From a bacterium (lineage in GTDB: Bacteria; SZUA-79; Acidulodesulfobacterales; Acidulodesulfobacteraceae), in contig JAJYYR010000026.1 in the NCBI GenBank assembly GCA_021800805.1, positions 1-9,280 on the forward strand: a stretch of 9,280 nt of DNA, written 5' to 3'. The notes beneath the pieces were generated by a model. That model did no database searches. It had not been told where the DNA came from and saw only the letters and a program-made list of their open reading frames with translations. Shown here piece after piece: positions 1-6,108 of the stretch. Positions within the stretch are counted from its first letter, which is position 1. Every line of letters begins with the position of its first letter. The position numbers and the translations under genes were made by a program.

Positions 1-659
1 AGCTTTTAATCGTCATCGCCATTATCGGTATTCTGGCGGCGATAGCGATTCCGACGTATTTAAGCTACGTCAACAGGGCAAAGGATTCGGAAGCTATGAC
101 TAACTTGGGGGCAGTATTTACGGATGAGACGTCGTTTAGCGCAACAAACTCAACCTATATTAGCGCTGGTAATGCTAGTAATACTGGTGTGGTTGCACTT
201 CCAGCAACTGGAGCGGCTTCGGCTACGCATCCATTTTATATGACTGGAACAACTTATTACACTGATACTCCTCCATTCACTTGTGCAGGTACAACCCTTG
301 AAACTTATGGCGGTAATACTGCAACAAAAGTTGGAACTCCTCCGCCTGCGGTGACTGCGGCAGGAACAACTTTGGCTGCTCCTGCAAATCCGGGCGGGTT
401 TGGCGATTTAGGTTTTTTGCCAGTAGGAACACTTGATTTTTACTATGAAGCTGTGACGAATAGTACTGCAAGTATTGCCATCCCATCGGCTGCAGGAACA
501 CCGGCAGCAGTACCATTTGCAACGGCTCCAAAGAATGGAACTTGCGGGGGAGGCTATATGGCTTTAGCAGAGAGCAATTTTGCAGGTTCAAATTTACAAG
601 CATATGCTGTTAATGATTTTACTTCTACCCCAACATTGGTTGCAGGAACAGCATACTAA
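1..659 (+). CDS. Type IV pilin (PilA-like major or minor pilin), 5' end outside the window
   Basis: This is a structural subunit of a type IV pilus or related pseudopilus. The reading frame is open from the first base. The visible part starts with LLIVIAIIGILAAIAIPTYL, the hydrophobic N-terminal helix of class III prepilins that anchors the subunit in the inner membrane and packs in the fibre core. The first two bases (AG) fit the end of a GAG codon for the conserved Glu5, so only the leader peptide and about four mature residues are missing. About 218 residues are visible, which is long for a PilA. The globular part is rich in Ala, Gly, Thr and Pro, with recurring AGTT/AGTP segments. It contains two Cys (in PPFTCAG and NGTCGGG), which could form the usual C-terminal disulfide. 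An ATG at 96 is internal and not the real start. A strong terminator follows, so this is the end of its transcript. The family call is secure; whether it is the major pilin is not. Confidence 0.93.
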   Translation, partial: LLIVIAIIGILAAIAIPTYLSYVNRAKDSEAMTNLGAVFTDETSFSATNSTYISAGNASNTGVVALPATGAASATHPFYMTGTTYYTDTPPFTCAGTTLETYGGNTATKVGTPPPAVTAAGTTLAAPANPGGFGDLGFLPVGTLDFYYEAVTNSTASIAIPSAAGTPAAVPFATAPKNGTCGGGYMALAESNFAGSNLQAYAVNDFTSTPTLVAGTAY

Positions 660-690
660 GAATAAAGGTATCAGATTTATTTATTCTCCC

Positions 691-728
691 ACTCCCGACT
701 GCGTTTGACGACGCCGTCGGGAGTTTTT
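691..728 (+). terminator. Rho-independent terminator after the pilin gene
   Basis: A perfect 9-bp stem, ACTCCCGAC (691-699) pairing with GTCGGGAGT (716-724), runs straight into a T tract. An inner GCGT/ACGC pairing lengthens the hairpin. It lies 31 bases after the pilin stop codon and separates the pilin transcript from what follows. Confidence 0.9.
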
Positions 729-859
729 ATTTCCATCCCTGTTTACTTTTTTCGTTTTATTTAAATAAATTAAATAAGGGTCTGATTTATTTATTCCATC
801 ACTTTTGCTCCTTCACTCCCGGCGGTATTTGCCGATAATCTGCAATAGAAATAATAGCA

Positions 860-888
860 TTGCAATATGATTAATTTATATTTATAAT
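860..888 (+). promoter_or_regulatory. Candidate sigma-70 promoter upstream of the SQR-like gene
   Basis: TTGCAA at 860-865 and TATAAT at 883-888 are separated by exactly 17 bases. Transcription would start near 895, leaving a leader of about 115 bases that includes the REP-like palindrome. The surrounding DNA is very AT-rich, so chance matches are likely. No other good promoter is seen in this 280-base gap. Confidence 0.45.
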
Positions 889-961
889 AAACAAATATAC
901 ATATATGAATAATGCAATATATTAAATTAAGCCGTTTTAAACGATTTTATTGAAATTTTAA

Positions 962-991
962 AGACTGCTTTCCCGCTTATGCGGGAATGAC
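962..991. repeat. REP-like palindrome
   Basis: TTCCCGC (970-976) and GCGGGAA (981-987) form a perfect 7-bp stem around a TTAT loop, flanked by AGACTGCT on the left and TGACA on the right. The reverse complement has the form TGTCATTCCCGC...GCGGGAA..AGTCT. This matches the general pattern of repetitive extragenic palindromes found in many copies in diverse bacterial genomes and mobilised by IS200-like (RAYT) transposases. It ends about 20 bases before the start codon of the next gene. The palindrome is seen directly; its membership of a genome-wide family is inferred. Confidence 0.7.
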
Positions 992-1009
992 AAAAGGACG
1001 GGAACGGTT

Positions 1010-2173
1010 ATGAAAAAAATACTAATTTTAGGAGGCGGCTTTGCCGGAATAGAAGCCGCAATACGGTTAAGGAAATATAATTTCGACGTAACGTTAATTT
1101 CCGAAAGAGATTTTATGTATATTTACCCGCTTTCTATATGGATTCCTACCGGCGCATTAGATTTTAAGGATGCGGCGCTGCCTTTAAACAAATTAAGCGC
1201 GGTCCATAAATTTAATTTGATAACGGACTCCGTGGTTAAAATATCTCCGAAAGAAAAGAAAGTTATATGTAAAAACGGTTCTTACGGTTTCGATTATCTC
1301 GTCATCGCCGTCGGCGCGGGGAAATCCAAACCGGAAGGAATAGAAAATACTTATTCTATTTGCGGCGCGCCTGAAGAATCGCTTAAAATAAAAGAGAAAT
1401 TAGCCGAATTGGTTAAAACCGGAAAAGGCAAAATAGCCGTGGGAATAGGCGGAAACCCAAAAGACCCTTCCGCTATGAGGGGCGGACCGGCTTTCGAAGA
1501 GCTGTTTAATATCGACAATCTATTAAGAGATAAAGGATTGCGCCATAACTTCGAATTAAATATCTTTGCTCCCATGGAAACCCCCGGTCTGCGTCTGGGC
1601 GATAAAGCGTATAAACTGCTGAACCGGTTTTACGAAAATCTTAAAATTAATAAATATTTCGGCAAAAAAATAAAAAGATTCGAAAAGGGTGCAGTCGTGT
1701 TTGAAGACGATTCAAGACTTGAAAGCGACCTGATTATTTTTGTTCCCGCCGGAAGCGCGCACGAGATATTTGCCGGCTCGGAACTGCCCCTTACCGAAGC
1801 CGGATTCATAAAAACCGACGACTATTTAAAAGTCGAGGGCATGGAGGACATTTACGCAATAGGGGATTCAGCCAGTCTCGACGGACCTCCTTTCAGGGGA
1901 AAGCAGGGGCATATAGCCGAAATGATGGCGGGTATTGCGGCGCACAATATAAACGAAAAAGAAGCCGGAACGAGTAATTATAAAGGCTACAAAGAGCATG
2001 TACATATCTTGTGCGTAATGGACAACGGGAAGGGCGCCGTTTATGTCAAAAGAGATGCTAATAAGGAAACGGTAATTGCCCTGCCGGTAATAGGACATCT
2101 TTTAAAAAGATTCTGGGGATGGTATTATAAAAACTCTAAATTAAACAGGTTTCCGAGGATTCCGGGGTTTTAA
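1010..2173 (+). CDS. Sulfide:quinone-oxidoreductase-like FAD-dependent flavoprotein
   Basis: A 387-residue protein of the pyridine-nucleotide-disulfide oxidoreductase superfamily that resembles sulfide:quinone oxidoreductase (SQR), a peripheral membrane enzyme passing electrons from sulfide to quinone. The N-terminal FAD-binding glycine motif is GGGFAGIEAA (8-17). DYLVIAVGAG (95-104) and YAIGDSA (282-288) are the second and third FAD motifs. KQGHIAEMM (298-306) matches the segment after the last FAD motif in SQRs. SQR has three functional cysteines: YSICGAPEES (C118) matches the flavin-linked one, and HILCVMDNGKGA (C335) matches the C-terminal redox Cys. The position of the middle redox Cys instead reads SAMRGGPAFE (154-163), with no Cys. 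A basic/aromatic tail (about 366-387) fits membrane attachment. The start has AAAGGA 11 bases upstream and GGGA nearer. It could oxidise sulfide atypically or use another sulfur substrate; the fold is secure, the substrate is not. Confidence 0.8.
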   Translation: MKKILILGGGFAGIEAAIRLRKYNFDVTLISERDFMYIYPLSIWIPTGALDFKDAALPLNKLSAVHKFNLITDSVVKISPKEKKVICKNGSYGFDYLVIAVGAGKSKPEGIENTYSICGAPEESLKIKEKLAELVKTGKGKIAVGIGGNPKDPSAMRGGPAFEELFNIDNLLRDKGLRHNFELNIFAPMETPGLRLGDKAYKLLNRFYENLKINKYFGKKIKRFEKGAVVFEDDSRLESDLIIFVPAGSAHEIFAGSELPLTEAGFIKTDDYLKVEGMEDIYAIGDSASLDGPPFRGKQGHIAEMMAGIAAHNINEKEAGTSNYKGYKEHVHILCVMDNGKGAVYVKRDANKETVIALPVIGHLLKRFWGWYYKNSKLNRFPRIPGF

Positions 2174-2177
2174 TATA

Positions 2178-2197
2178 TTTATTTATGAAACTGAAAA
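2178..2197 (+). repeat. 20-bp exact direct repeat, copy 1 (copy 2 at 3481-3500)
   Basis: TTTATTTATGAAACTGAAAA occurs here and again at 3481-3500, where its ATG is the annotated start of the methyltransferase. In this copy the ATG (2185) opens MKLKIKENKK and then stops, with no clear ribosome binding site. It may be a remnant of a duplicated gene start or part of a dispersed repeat. Confidence 0.75.
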
Positions 2198-2224
2198 TAA
2201 AGGAAAATAAAAAATAAAGGGGTC

Positions 2225-2252
2225 TGACGGGAGTTTTGTGACTGGAGTTTTG
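2225..2252. repeat. 14-bp tandem repeat, two units
   Basis: TGACGGGAGTTTTG (2225-2238) is followed directly by TGACTGGAGTTTTG (2239-2252), differing at one base. It lies between the SQR-like and TPR genes. No function can be assigned. Confidence 0.7.
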
Positions 2253-2290
2253 TTTGTGATTTTATTAATCGTCGCCCGTAAAATAATCTT

Positions 2291-2336
2291 GATAAGCACG
2301 ATTAATATTTACTACTATCGGCTTATCTAATTTTCG
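2291..2336 (+). terminator. Weak hairpin, possible terminator of the SQR-like gene
   Basis: GATAAGC (2291-2297) and GCTTATC (2321-2327) form an inverted repeat. An inner CGA/TCG pairing extends it with one bulged base around an AT-rich loop, and TAATTTT follows. The stem is AT-rich and the T tract is short, so termination is uncertain; an operator is an alternative. Confidence 0.35.
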
Positions 2337-2354
2337 CATTTTCGCTATTCAAAC

Positions 2355-2383
2355 TTGATTATTTGGTGAAATTAATTTAATAT
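2355..2383 (+). promoter_or_regulatory. Candidate promoter for the TPR gene
   Basis: TTGATT (2355-2360) and TAATAT (2378-2383) are 17 bases apart, about 100 bases before the TPR start codon. The AT-rich setting makes this only a reasonable candidate. Confidence 0.4.
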
Positions 2384-2484
2384 AAAAACATAAACAAAAT
2401 CACGGTTTGTTTTTAATCAATAATTTTAAATACTAATGGACGATAATGCGCGATATCGTAAAATCCTAAAAACGGAGACAGTTC

Positions 2485-3405
2485 ATGATTAAAAAAACTT
2501 TATTATTTTTTGTATTTTTTGTATTTATTGCCTCTATCGTTAAAGTTTATGCGGTTCCGCTTCCTCATTCCGTTGCGCAGTGTTTTAAACACTTGCGGGC
2601 GCAGTCTTACAGAAATGCAGAAGTGTGGGGGGTTAAAGCCGTAAATAAACACCCGCGGAGTTTTTATGCCCATATGTGTTTAGCGGCGGCTTATCATAGG
2701 CTTGGAGATTATTTGCCGTCCATTAAAGTTCTCAGTCAGGCGACATCTTTTGTAAGCAATAAAGATGAAATGGAAATTCTTTATGAAGGTATCGGCTCGT
2801 CATATGGCGACGTCGGGGATTATAAAAACGCTATTATATATGATTACAAGGCGCTTGCCCTTGCGAAAGAACTTAAAAATATAGGAGAAGAAAGTACCGA
2901 ATTAACCAATATAGCCGATATATATGGAAAACAGGGCGATTTTAAAAAAGCCCTTTACTATGATAAAAAATCGATGGCATTAGCAAGAACCAAAAGAGAG
3001 ATGATATTTTCATATAATAATATAGGGGCGGACTATAGCGATATGGGGAATTATACCGAAGCCATAAAATATGAGAAAAAGGGTTTAACTTTGGATAAAA
3101 GCATCGGTGATTATTATGCAATTGGGATAGCTTTCTTAAACCTCGGGGATTCATATATTTATATCGGAAACTATTTCAGAGCTAAAAATTATATAACTAA
3201 AGGCCTCAATATCGAGAAAAAAATAGGCGCTAAGGATTGGATAGCTTCGGGATACAGGTATTTTGGCAGTTTATATAGGCATGAAAATAATGGCAAGAAA
3301 GCACTGTCTTATTACACAAAAGCCTTTGCTATATATAACAGCATAGGTGATTCCAAAGGGATGAAAGACTGCCTTTATAGGATAAATAAGATAAAAAATC
3401 AATAA
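2485..3405 (+). CDS. Exported tetratricopeptide-repeat (TPR) protein
   Basis: A 306-residue protein with a clear N-terminal signal: MIKK, then a Phe/Val/Leu-rich hydrophobic stretch (5-19), then KVYA at 20-23, where signal peptidase I would probably cut. The rest is mostly TPR helices that scaffold protein-protein contacts. Repeats of the GDY..A form are recognisable around 61-83 (AYHRLGDYLPSI), 98-130 (SYGDVGDYKNAI), 138-170 (IYGKQGDFKKAL), 178-207 (DYSDMGNYTEAI), 216-247 (SYIYIGNYFRAK) and 257-287 (LYRHENNGKKAL). The spacing of about 38-40 residues resembles the TPR_12-type repeats found in signalling and regulatory proteins. There is no catalytic domain. Its likely location is the periplasm or the outer face of the membrane. 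GGAG (2474-2477) lies 7 bases before the ATG and supports this start. The methyltransferase follows 82 bases on in the same direction. The partner is unknown. Confidence 0.85.
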   Translation: MIKKTLLFFVFFVFIASIVKVYAVPLPHSVAQCFKHLRAQSYRNAEVWGVKAVNKHPRSFYAHMCLAAAYHRLGDYLPSIKVLSQATSFVSNKDEMEILYEGIGSSYGDVGDYKNAIIYDYKALALAKELKNIGEESTELTNIADIYGKQGDFKKALYYDKKSMALARTKREMIFSYNNIGADYSDMGNYTEAIKYEKKGLTLDKSIGDYYAIGIAFLNLGDSYIYIGNYFRAKNYITKGLNIEKKIGAKDWIASGYRYFGSLYRHENNGKKALSYYTKAFAIYNSIGDSKGMKDCLYRINKIKNQ

Positions 3406-3469
3406 TAATTAATTTATTAAAAAACCTCTTTATATAGGGTGGGGGAATGGATTAAATAAAGGAGCCCTA

Positions 3470-3491
3470 TTTATTTATGATTTATTTATGA
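3470..3491 (+). repeat. 11-bp tandem duplication spanning the methyltransferase start codon
   Basis: TTTATTTATGA is present twice, end to end, at 3470-3480 and 3481-3491, so the start region holds two ATGs (3477 and 3488). The ribosome binding site AAAGGAG (3458-3464) lies 12 bases before the first and 23 before the second. The first ATG opens only M-I-Y-L, and its stop TGA (3489-3491) overlaps the second ATG in an ATGA arrangement. The longer 20-bp repeat shared with 2178-2197 begins at 3481. Confidence 0.9.
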
Positions 3492-4051
3492 AACTGAAAA
3501 CATACGATTTGTTTCCCGCATTTTTTTCCTTTATTATCGACAACAGACTTAGAAGTTTGGTAGAAAATATGGAAAGGAACGTTGAAATTATGGGGGTTGA
3601 ACGCGGAATGAAGGTTTTGGAGGCCGGATGCGGAAGCGGATTCGTTACTCCCGCTCTCTCAAAAGCCGTGGGAAAGGAAGGATTTGTAATTTCCGTAGAT
3701 ATTCAGGAAAAGATGATAGAAAAAGCTAAAAAGAAAAGAGGATATTTGCAAAACGTAGATTTTAGAATATCCAGCGTATCGGACTTAAATTCAATCGAAG
3801 ACGGCGGGATAGACTTAGCGTTTCTATATTATTCGTTTCACGAGATTAATAATAAAGAAGGGGCCGTCGGCGAATTACGCCGCGTATTGAAACCAAACGG
3901 CATATTATCCATTAAAGAGCCAAGATTCGAGGTTTCCGGCAAAGATAGGGAATCCTATAAAGAGTTCATAACGGGACACGGTTTTGCGTCTGCCGAAAGC
4001 CCAAAAGACTGCGATTTATTGGGCTGTTATCTCAAATTTATCAAACGTTGA
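3488..4051 (+). CDS. Class I SAM-dependent methyltransferase, small
   Basis: A 187-residue methyltransferase with a Rossmann-like SAM-binding fold. Motif I is VLEAGCGSGFVTPAL (43-57). The acidic residue after strand 2, which binds the SAM ribose, is D71 in ISVDIQEKMIEKA. DFRISSVSDL (91-100) is the next strand-loop, and DLAFLYYSFHEI (109-120) with LRRVLKPNGILSIKEP (130-145) forms the strand 4/5 region typical of the Methyltransf_11/25 group. It is compact, with no added domain. The substrate cannot be inferred; related proteins act on small molecules, quinone precursors or metalloid compounds. The ATG at 3488 is chosen because the protein homology starts here, but the SD AAAGGAG is 23 bases away. 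Initiation may instead use ATT at 3473 (8 bases from the SD, in frame, adding five residues) or re-initiate after the 4-codon ORF from 3477. It converges on the EAL/HDOD gene with 16 bases between. Confidence 0.85.
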   Translation: MKLKTYDLFPAFFSFIIDNRLRSLVENMERNVEIMGVERGMKVLEAGCGSGFVTPALSKAVGKEGFVISVDIQEKMIEKAKKKRGYLQNVDFRISSVSDLNSIEDGGIDLAFLYYSFHEINNKEGAVGELRRVLKPNGILSIKEPRFEVSGKDRESYKEFITGHGFASAESPKDCDLLGCYLKFIKR

Positions 4052-4067
4052 CACGCGCCGCGCCGGC

Positions 4068-5306
4068 TTAAACCAGTCCGGATTTTTTTACTTCTTCAAG
4101 ATACATCAAAGCGTTGGTATTCATTTCAAGAATATCGGAAATCGAGGCGGAAGGGTTAATTCTCTTAAAAAGGGCGTCCGCCGTAATATAATCGGCGCTG
4201 TTATATGCATCCATAAATTCTGCTAATTCTCCTAACTTTCCTTTGTGTTCGACTAACGCTTCATAAATGACGTGGTCTATAGTTATTTTATCGAATAATT
4301 CTTTAATGGACATTCCCAGAGCTACATTGACTAAAGAAAGCATCCCCGCCAAAAAGGCTTTATCCGAAAGCCCTTTGTTTATATATTTTTTGCATATATC
4401 TTCCATCATCCTGCCTTTTATCATAGCGCTTTCCAATAATGGGTCGGACCTGAAGTCGCTTTTTTTAGAAGCGAGAACTATGGTGAGTATCCATCTGGAA
4501 ACATTGTCGTATCCCAAAAGCGCTATAGCCTGTTTTACCGAAGATATTTTTGCCATAAATTCGTAAGCTACCGAATTTATAAGCGTAAGCAGGCGATATA
4601 TCAGGTCGGGGGCCATTTTAAAAAGCGATTCGATTTCTTCTATATCCGCATTAGCCTGAAAGGAATTAAATATATTAAGCAGTATTACATAATCGGGGTC
4701 TAACGTAACGGAAGAAATTATGGAAGGCTTTTGAAAAAAATAACCCTGAAACAAGTCGAAGCCGAGGCTTTTGTAAAAGTGGAAGTCTTCGTCGGTTTCG
4801 ACTTTAGAGGCTATTAATTTCGCTCCGCAGCCTTTCAGGAGCATAAGCATTTCTTTTATTTCGGTCTTTGAATATTGTCTAACATCGAGTTTGACGTAAT
4901 CGGACAAAGACAGAAGCGGTTCCCATACTTCGTCGTATGCAAAATTATTTAGAGAAATCCTAAACCCTTTGCTTTTAAATTCTTTAACGATAGAAACGGC
5001 ATTGCCGTCGATTGTGCTTGTTTCAAGTATTTCAAGTACAATTTTGTCTTTCGGCAAAAGCTCTATCATACCCCTTTTTAAAATATCGGGATTTACGTTT
5101 ATAAATGCAGGATTTTCTCCCATCAGGACTTTAAGCCCCATATCGTATATATTTTCAAGTACGTTTGCGGTAGCGCTTAAATTATCGGATATCGATACGC
5201 CGGAAGAGTTTTCTTCGGCAGTGCTTCTGAATAGTATTTCATATCCGAATATGCTTTTGTCGGCGGTTATTATGGGCTGTCTGCCGATGAAGATTTGTTT
5301 GTTCAT
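4068..5306 (-). CDS. Degenerate-EAL plus HDOD signalling protein (YuxH/CdgJ type)
   Basis: A 412-residue cytoplasmic protein with an N-terminal EAL-like domain (about 1-200) and a C-terminal HDOD domain (about 201-400), the layout of YuxH/CdgJ-type regulators. Active EAL domains hydrolyse cyclic di-GMP. Here the opening GYEILFR (21-27) keeps the Glu, FINVN (68-72) keeps the Asn, LEILET (91-96) keeps the metal-ligand Glu, and YVKLD (137-141) keeps the Lys. However, the essential DDFG is NNFA (120-123), and AEGVE is ASKVE (166-170). Two metal or catalytic positions are therefore lost, and enzymatic hydrolysis is unlikely. In the HDOD part, APDLIYRLLTLINSVAY (232-248) and SSVKQAIALLGYDNVSRW (255-272) are the hallmark helices; it has no HD metal pair. 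Known relatives affect motility and type IV pili, which would suit a pilin-bearing cell. A near-consensus promoter precedes it, and the G-rich SD-like run lies almost against the ATG. Confidence 0.9.
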   Translation of the reverse strand: MNKQIFIGRQPIITADKSIFGYEILFRSTAEENSSGVSISDNLSATANVLENIYDMGLKVLMGENPAFINVNPDILKRGMIELLPKDKIVLEILETSTIDGNAVSIVKEFKSKGFRISLNNFAYDEVWEPLLSLSDYVKLDVRQYSKTEIKEMLMLLKGCGAKLIASKVETDEDFHFYKSLGFDLFQGYFFQKPSIISSVTLDPDYVILLNIFNSFQANADIEEIESLFKMAPDLIYRLLTLINSVAYEFMAKISSVKQAIALLGYDNVSRWILTIVLASKKSDFRSDPLLESAMIKGRMMEDICKKYINKGLSDKAFLAGMLSLVNVALGMSIKELFDKITIDHVIYEALVEHKGKLGELAEFMDAYNSADYITADALFKRINPSASISDILEMNTNALMYLEEVKKSGLV

Positions 5307-5355
5307 GCTCCCCCCAACGCAATTAATTAATAAAAAAGTTAATCTTTATATATTT

Positions 5356-5384
5356 TTTATATAATACCTTTAATTTTAAGTCAA
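5356..5384 (-). promoter_or_regulatory. Promoter of the EAL/HDOD gene
   Basis: On the minus strand TTGACT (5384-5379) and TATAAA (5361-5356) are separated by 17 bases, close to the sigma-70 consensus. Transcription would begin about 45 bases before the ATG at 5306. Confidence 0.65.
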
Positions 5385-5476
5385 TTAAAATCTTTATTAA
5401 ATATAGATAAAAATATTATAATGGTTTATCATAATGTAGAATTAAGATAATTATACAATAGATTGGAGGCGTAAGA

Positions 5477-5743
5477 GTGGAAACGACGAAATTGTACTTT
5501 GAATGCGAAAATTGCGGACAGCCGTTTGACATCGAAATAAGCAGCGGGGATTTTGAATGTATAAAGGAATGCATATATGAGTTCAAAAGCGAATTTCATT
5601 GCTGCGGCAAAAACATCGAGATAAAAATAAATGTACGGCAATATCCGACAGGCGCATATAATAGTCATGATATATATTATAAGGGGCTTAGAAATTTAAG
5701 GACAGGCGATAATTTTAACGACATTGTGAATAAAATAACTTAA
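5477..5743 (+). CDS. Small Cys-rich, zinc-ribbon-like protein, unrecognised
   Basis: An 88-residue protein that I do not recognise. It starts with GTG: TTGGAGG ends 7 bases before it, and no ATG fits better. The N-terminal half carries FECENCGQPFDIE, with C10 and C13 as a CxxC knuckle, then C28 and C32 (CIKEC), then a C42-C43 pair in HCCG. C10/C13 with two of the later Cys could hold one zinc, so a zinc ribbon is plausible; the CC pair is unusual. The C-terminal half (about 47-88) has no Cys and mixes beta-like and polar sequence (KNIEIKINVRQY). There is no signal peptide or membrane segment, so it is probably cytoplasmic. A coiled-coil protein gene follows 19 bases on, suggesting co-transcription. 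The function is unknown; small Zn ribbons of this sort often bind nucleic acid or protein partners. Confidence 0.75.
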   Translation: METTKLYFECENCGQPFDIEISSGDFECIKECIYEFKSEFHCCGKNIEIKINVRQYPTGAYNSHDIYYKGLRNLRTGDNFNDIVNKIT

Positions 5744-5762
5744 GTGGGAGGGGGTAATAAAA

Positions 5763-6032
5763 ATGGAACATGATTTATCTAAGGAAAAAAATGAATTAGA
5801 AAAAGAAAAAAGTGATTTGGAAAAGCAAATCGCTGAAATTATCGGTAAAAAAGGCAATGATTTTTTTAATAAATTCAAAAAGGAAATTGAACTTGAAATT
5901 GAACTTGAATTTAAGAAATTTGCTTACGAAAAAATAGAAAAAAAAGAAAAGGAAAACGATATCGATAATATCAAAACCGATATTTTATCGTTAAGAGTGC
6001 TGTTAAAATATGCGATCAGAAATGACGAATAG
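5763..6032 (+). CDS. Small, highly charged coiled-coil protein, unrecognised
   Basis: An 89-residue, Lys/Glu-rich protein with no known family that I can name. Residues about 4-30 follow a heptad-like pattern (SKEKNELEKEKSDLEKQIAE) and should form a coiled coil. Residues 41-50 alternate acidic and hydrophobic (EIELEIELEF), encoded by an exact 12-bp tandem duplication (5883-5906). A second Lys/Glu helix and LSLRVLLKYAIRN near the end complete it. There is no Cys, signal peptide or membrane segment. The SD GGAGGGGG lies just upstream at 5747-5754, and the gene follows the Cys-rich gene by 19 bases, so the two are probably one transcript. It may be a structural or adaptor partner of its neighbour, but nothing in the sequence proves this. 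Confidence 0.7.
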   Translation: MEHDLSKEKNELEKEKSDLEKQIAEIIGKKGNDFFNKFKKEIELEIELEFKKFAYEKIEKKEKENDIDNIKTDILSLRVLLKYAIRNDE

Positions 6033-6053
6033 ACAAAAACAAAATAAAAATTA

Positions 6054-6082
6054 TTGATAATTAATAATAGAAATAATAATAT
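6054..6082 (+). promoter_or_regulatory. Candidate internal promoter for the YqeY-like gene
   Basis: TTGATA (6054-6059) and TAATAT (6077-6082) are 17 bases apart in the 76-base gap before the YqeY-like gene. The gap is almost all A/T, so the match may be chance. The gene could also be read from upstream. Confidence 0.35.
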
Positions 6083-6108
6083 TTGATTTAATAAAGGAGG
6101 GCAAAATA

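Larger units (their letters stand above)
2174..2484. other. 311-base gap between the SQR-like and TPR genes
   Basis: No gene is seen here. The gap holds a copy of a 20-base sequence (2178-2197) that recurs at the methyltransferase start (3481-3500), where it is followed by a reading frame of only 10 codons. It also holds a 14-bp tandem repeat (2225-2252), an inverted repeat that may end the upstream transcript (2291-2327) and a candidate promoter (2355-2383). Confidence 0.6.

Noticed and set aside
277..603. A 108-codon minus-strand frame inside the pilin gene
   Set aside because: It lies wholly opposite a confidently identified pilin, has no signal of its own and reflects the repetitive composition of the pilin gene.
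4052..4067. GC-rich 16-base junction between the convergent methyltransferase and EAL/HDOD genes as a bidirectional terminator
   Set aside because: GCCG-CGC-CGGC gives only a 4-bp stem with a 3-base loop, and no T tract follows on either strand.
4969..5364. Plus-strand frames opposite the EAL/HDOD gene (also 4267-4566)
   Set aside because: They are shadows of a well-supported 412-residue gene and show no domain or ribosome binding site.
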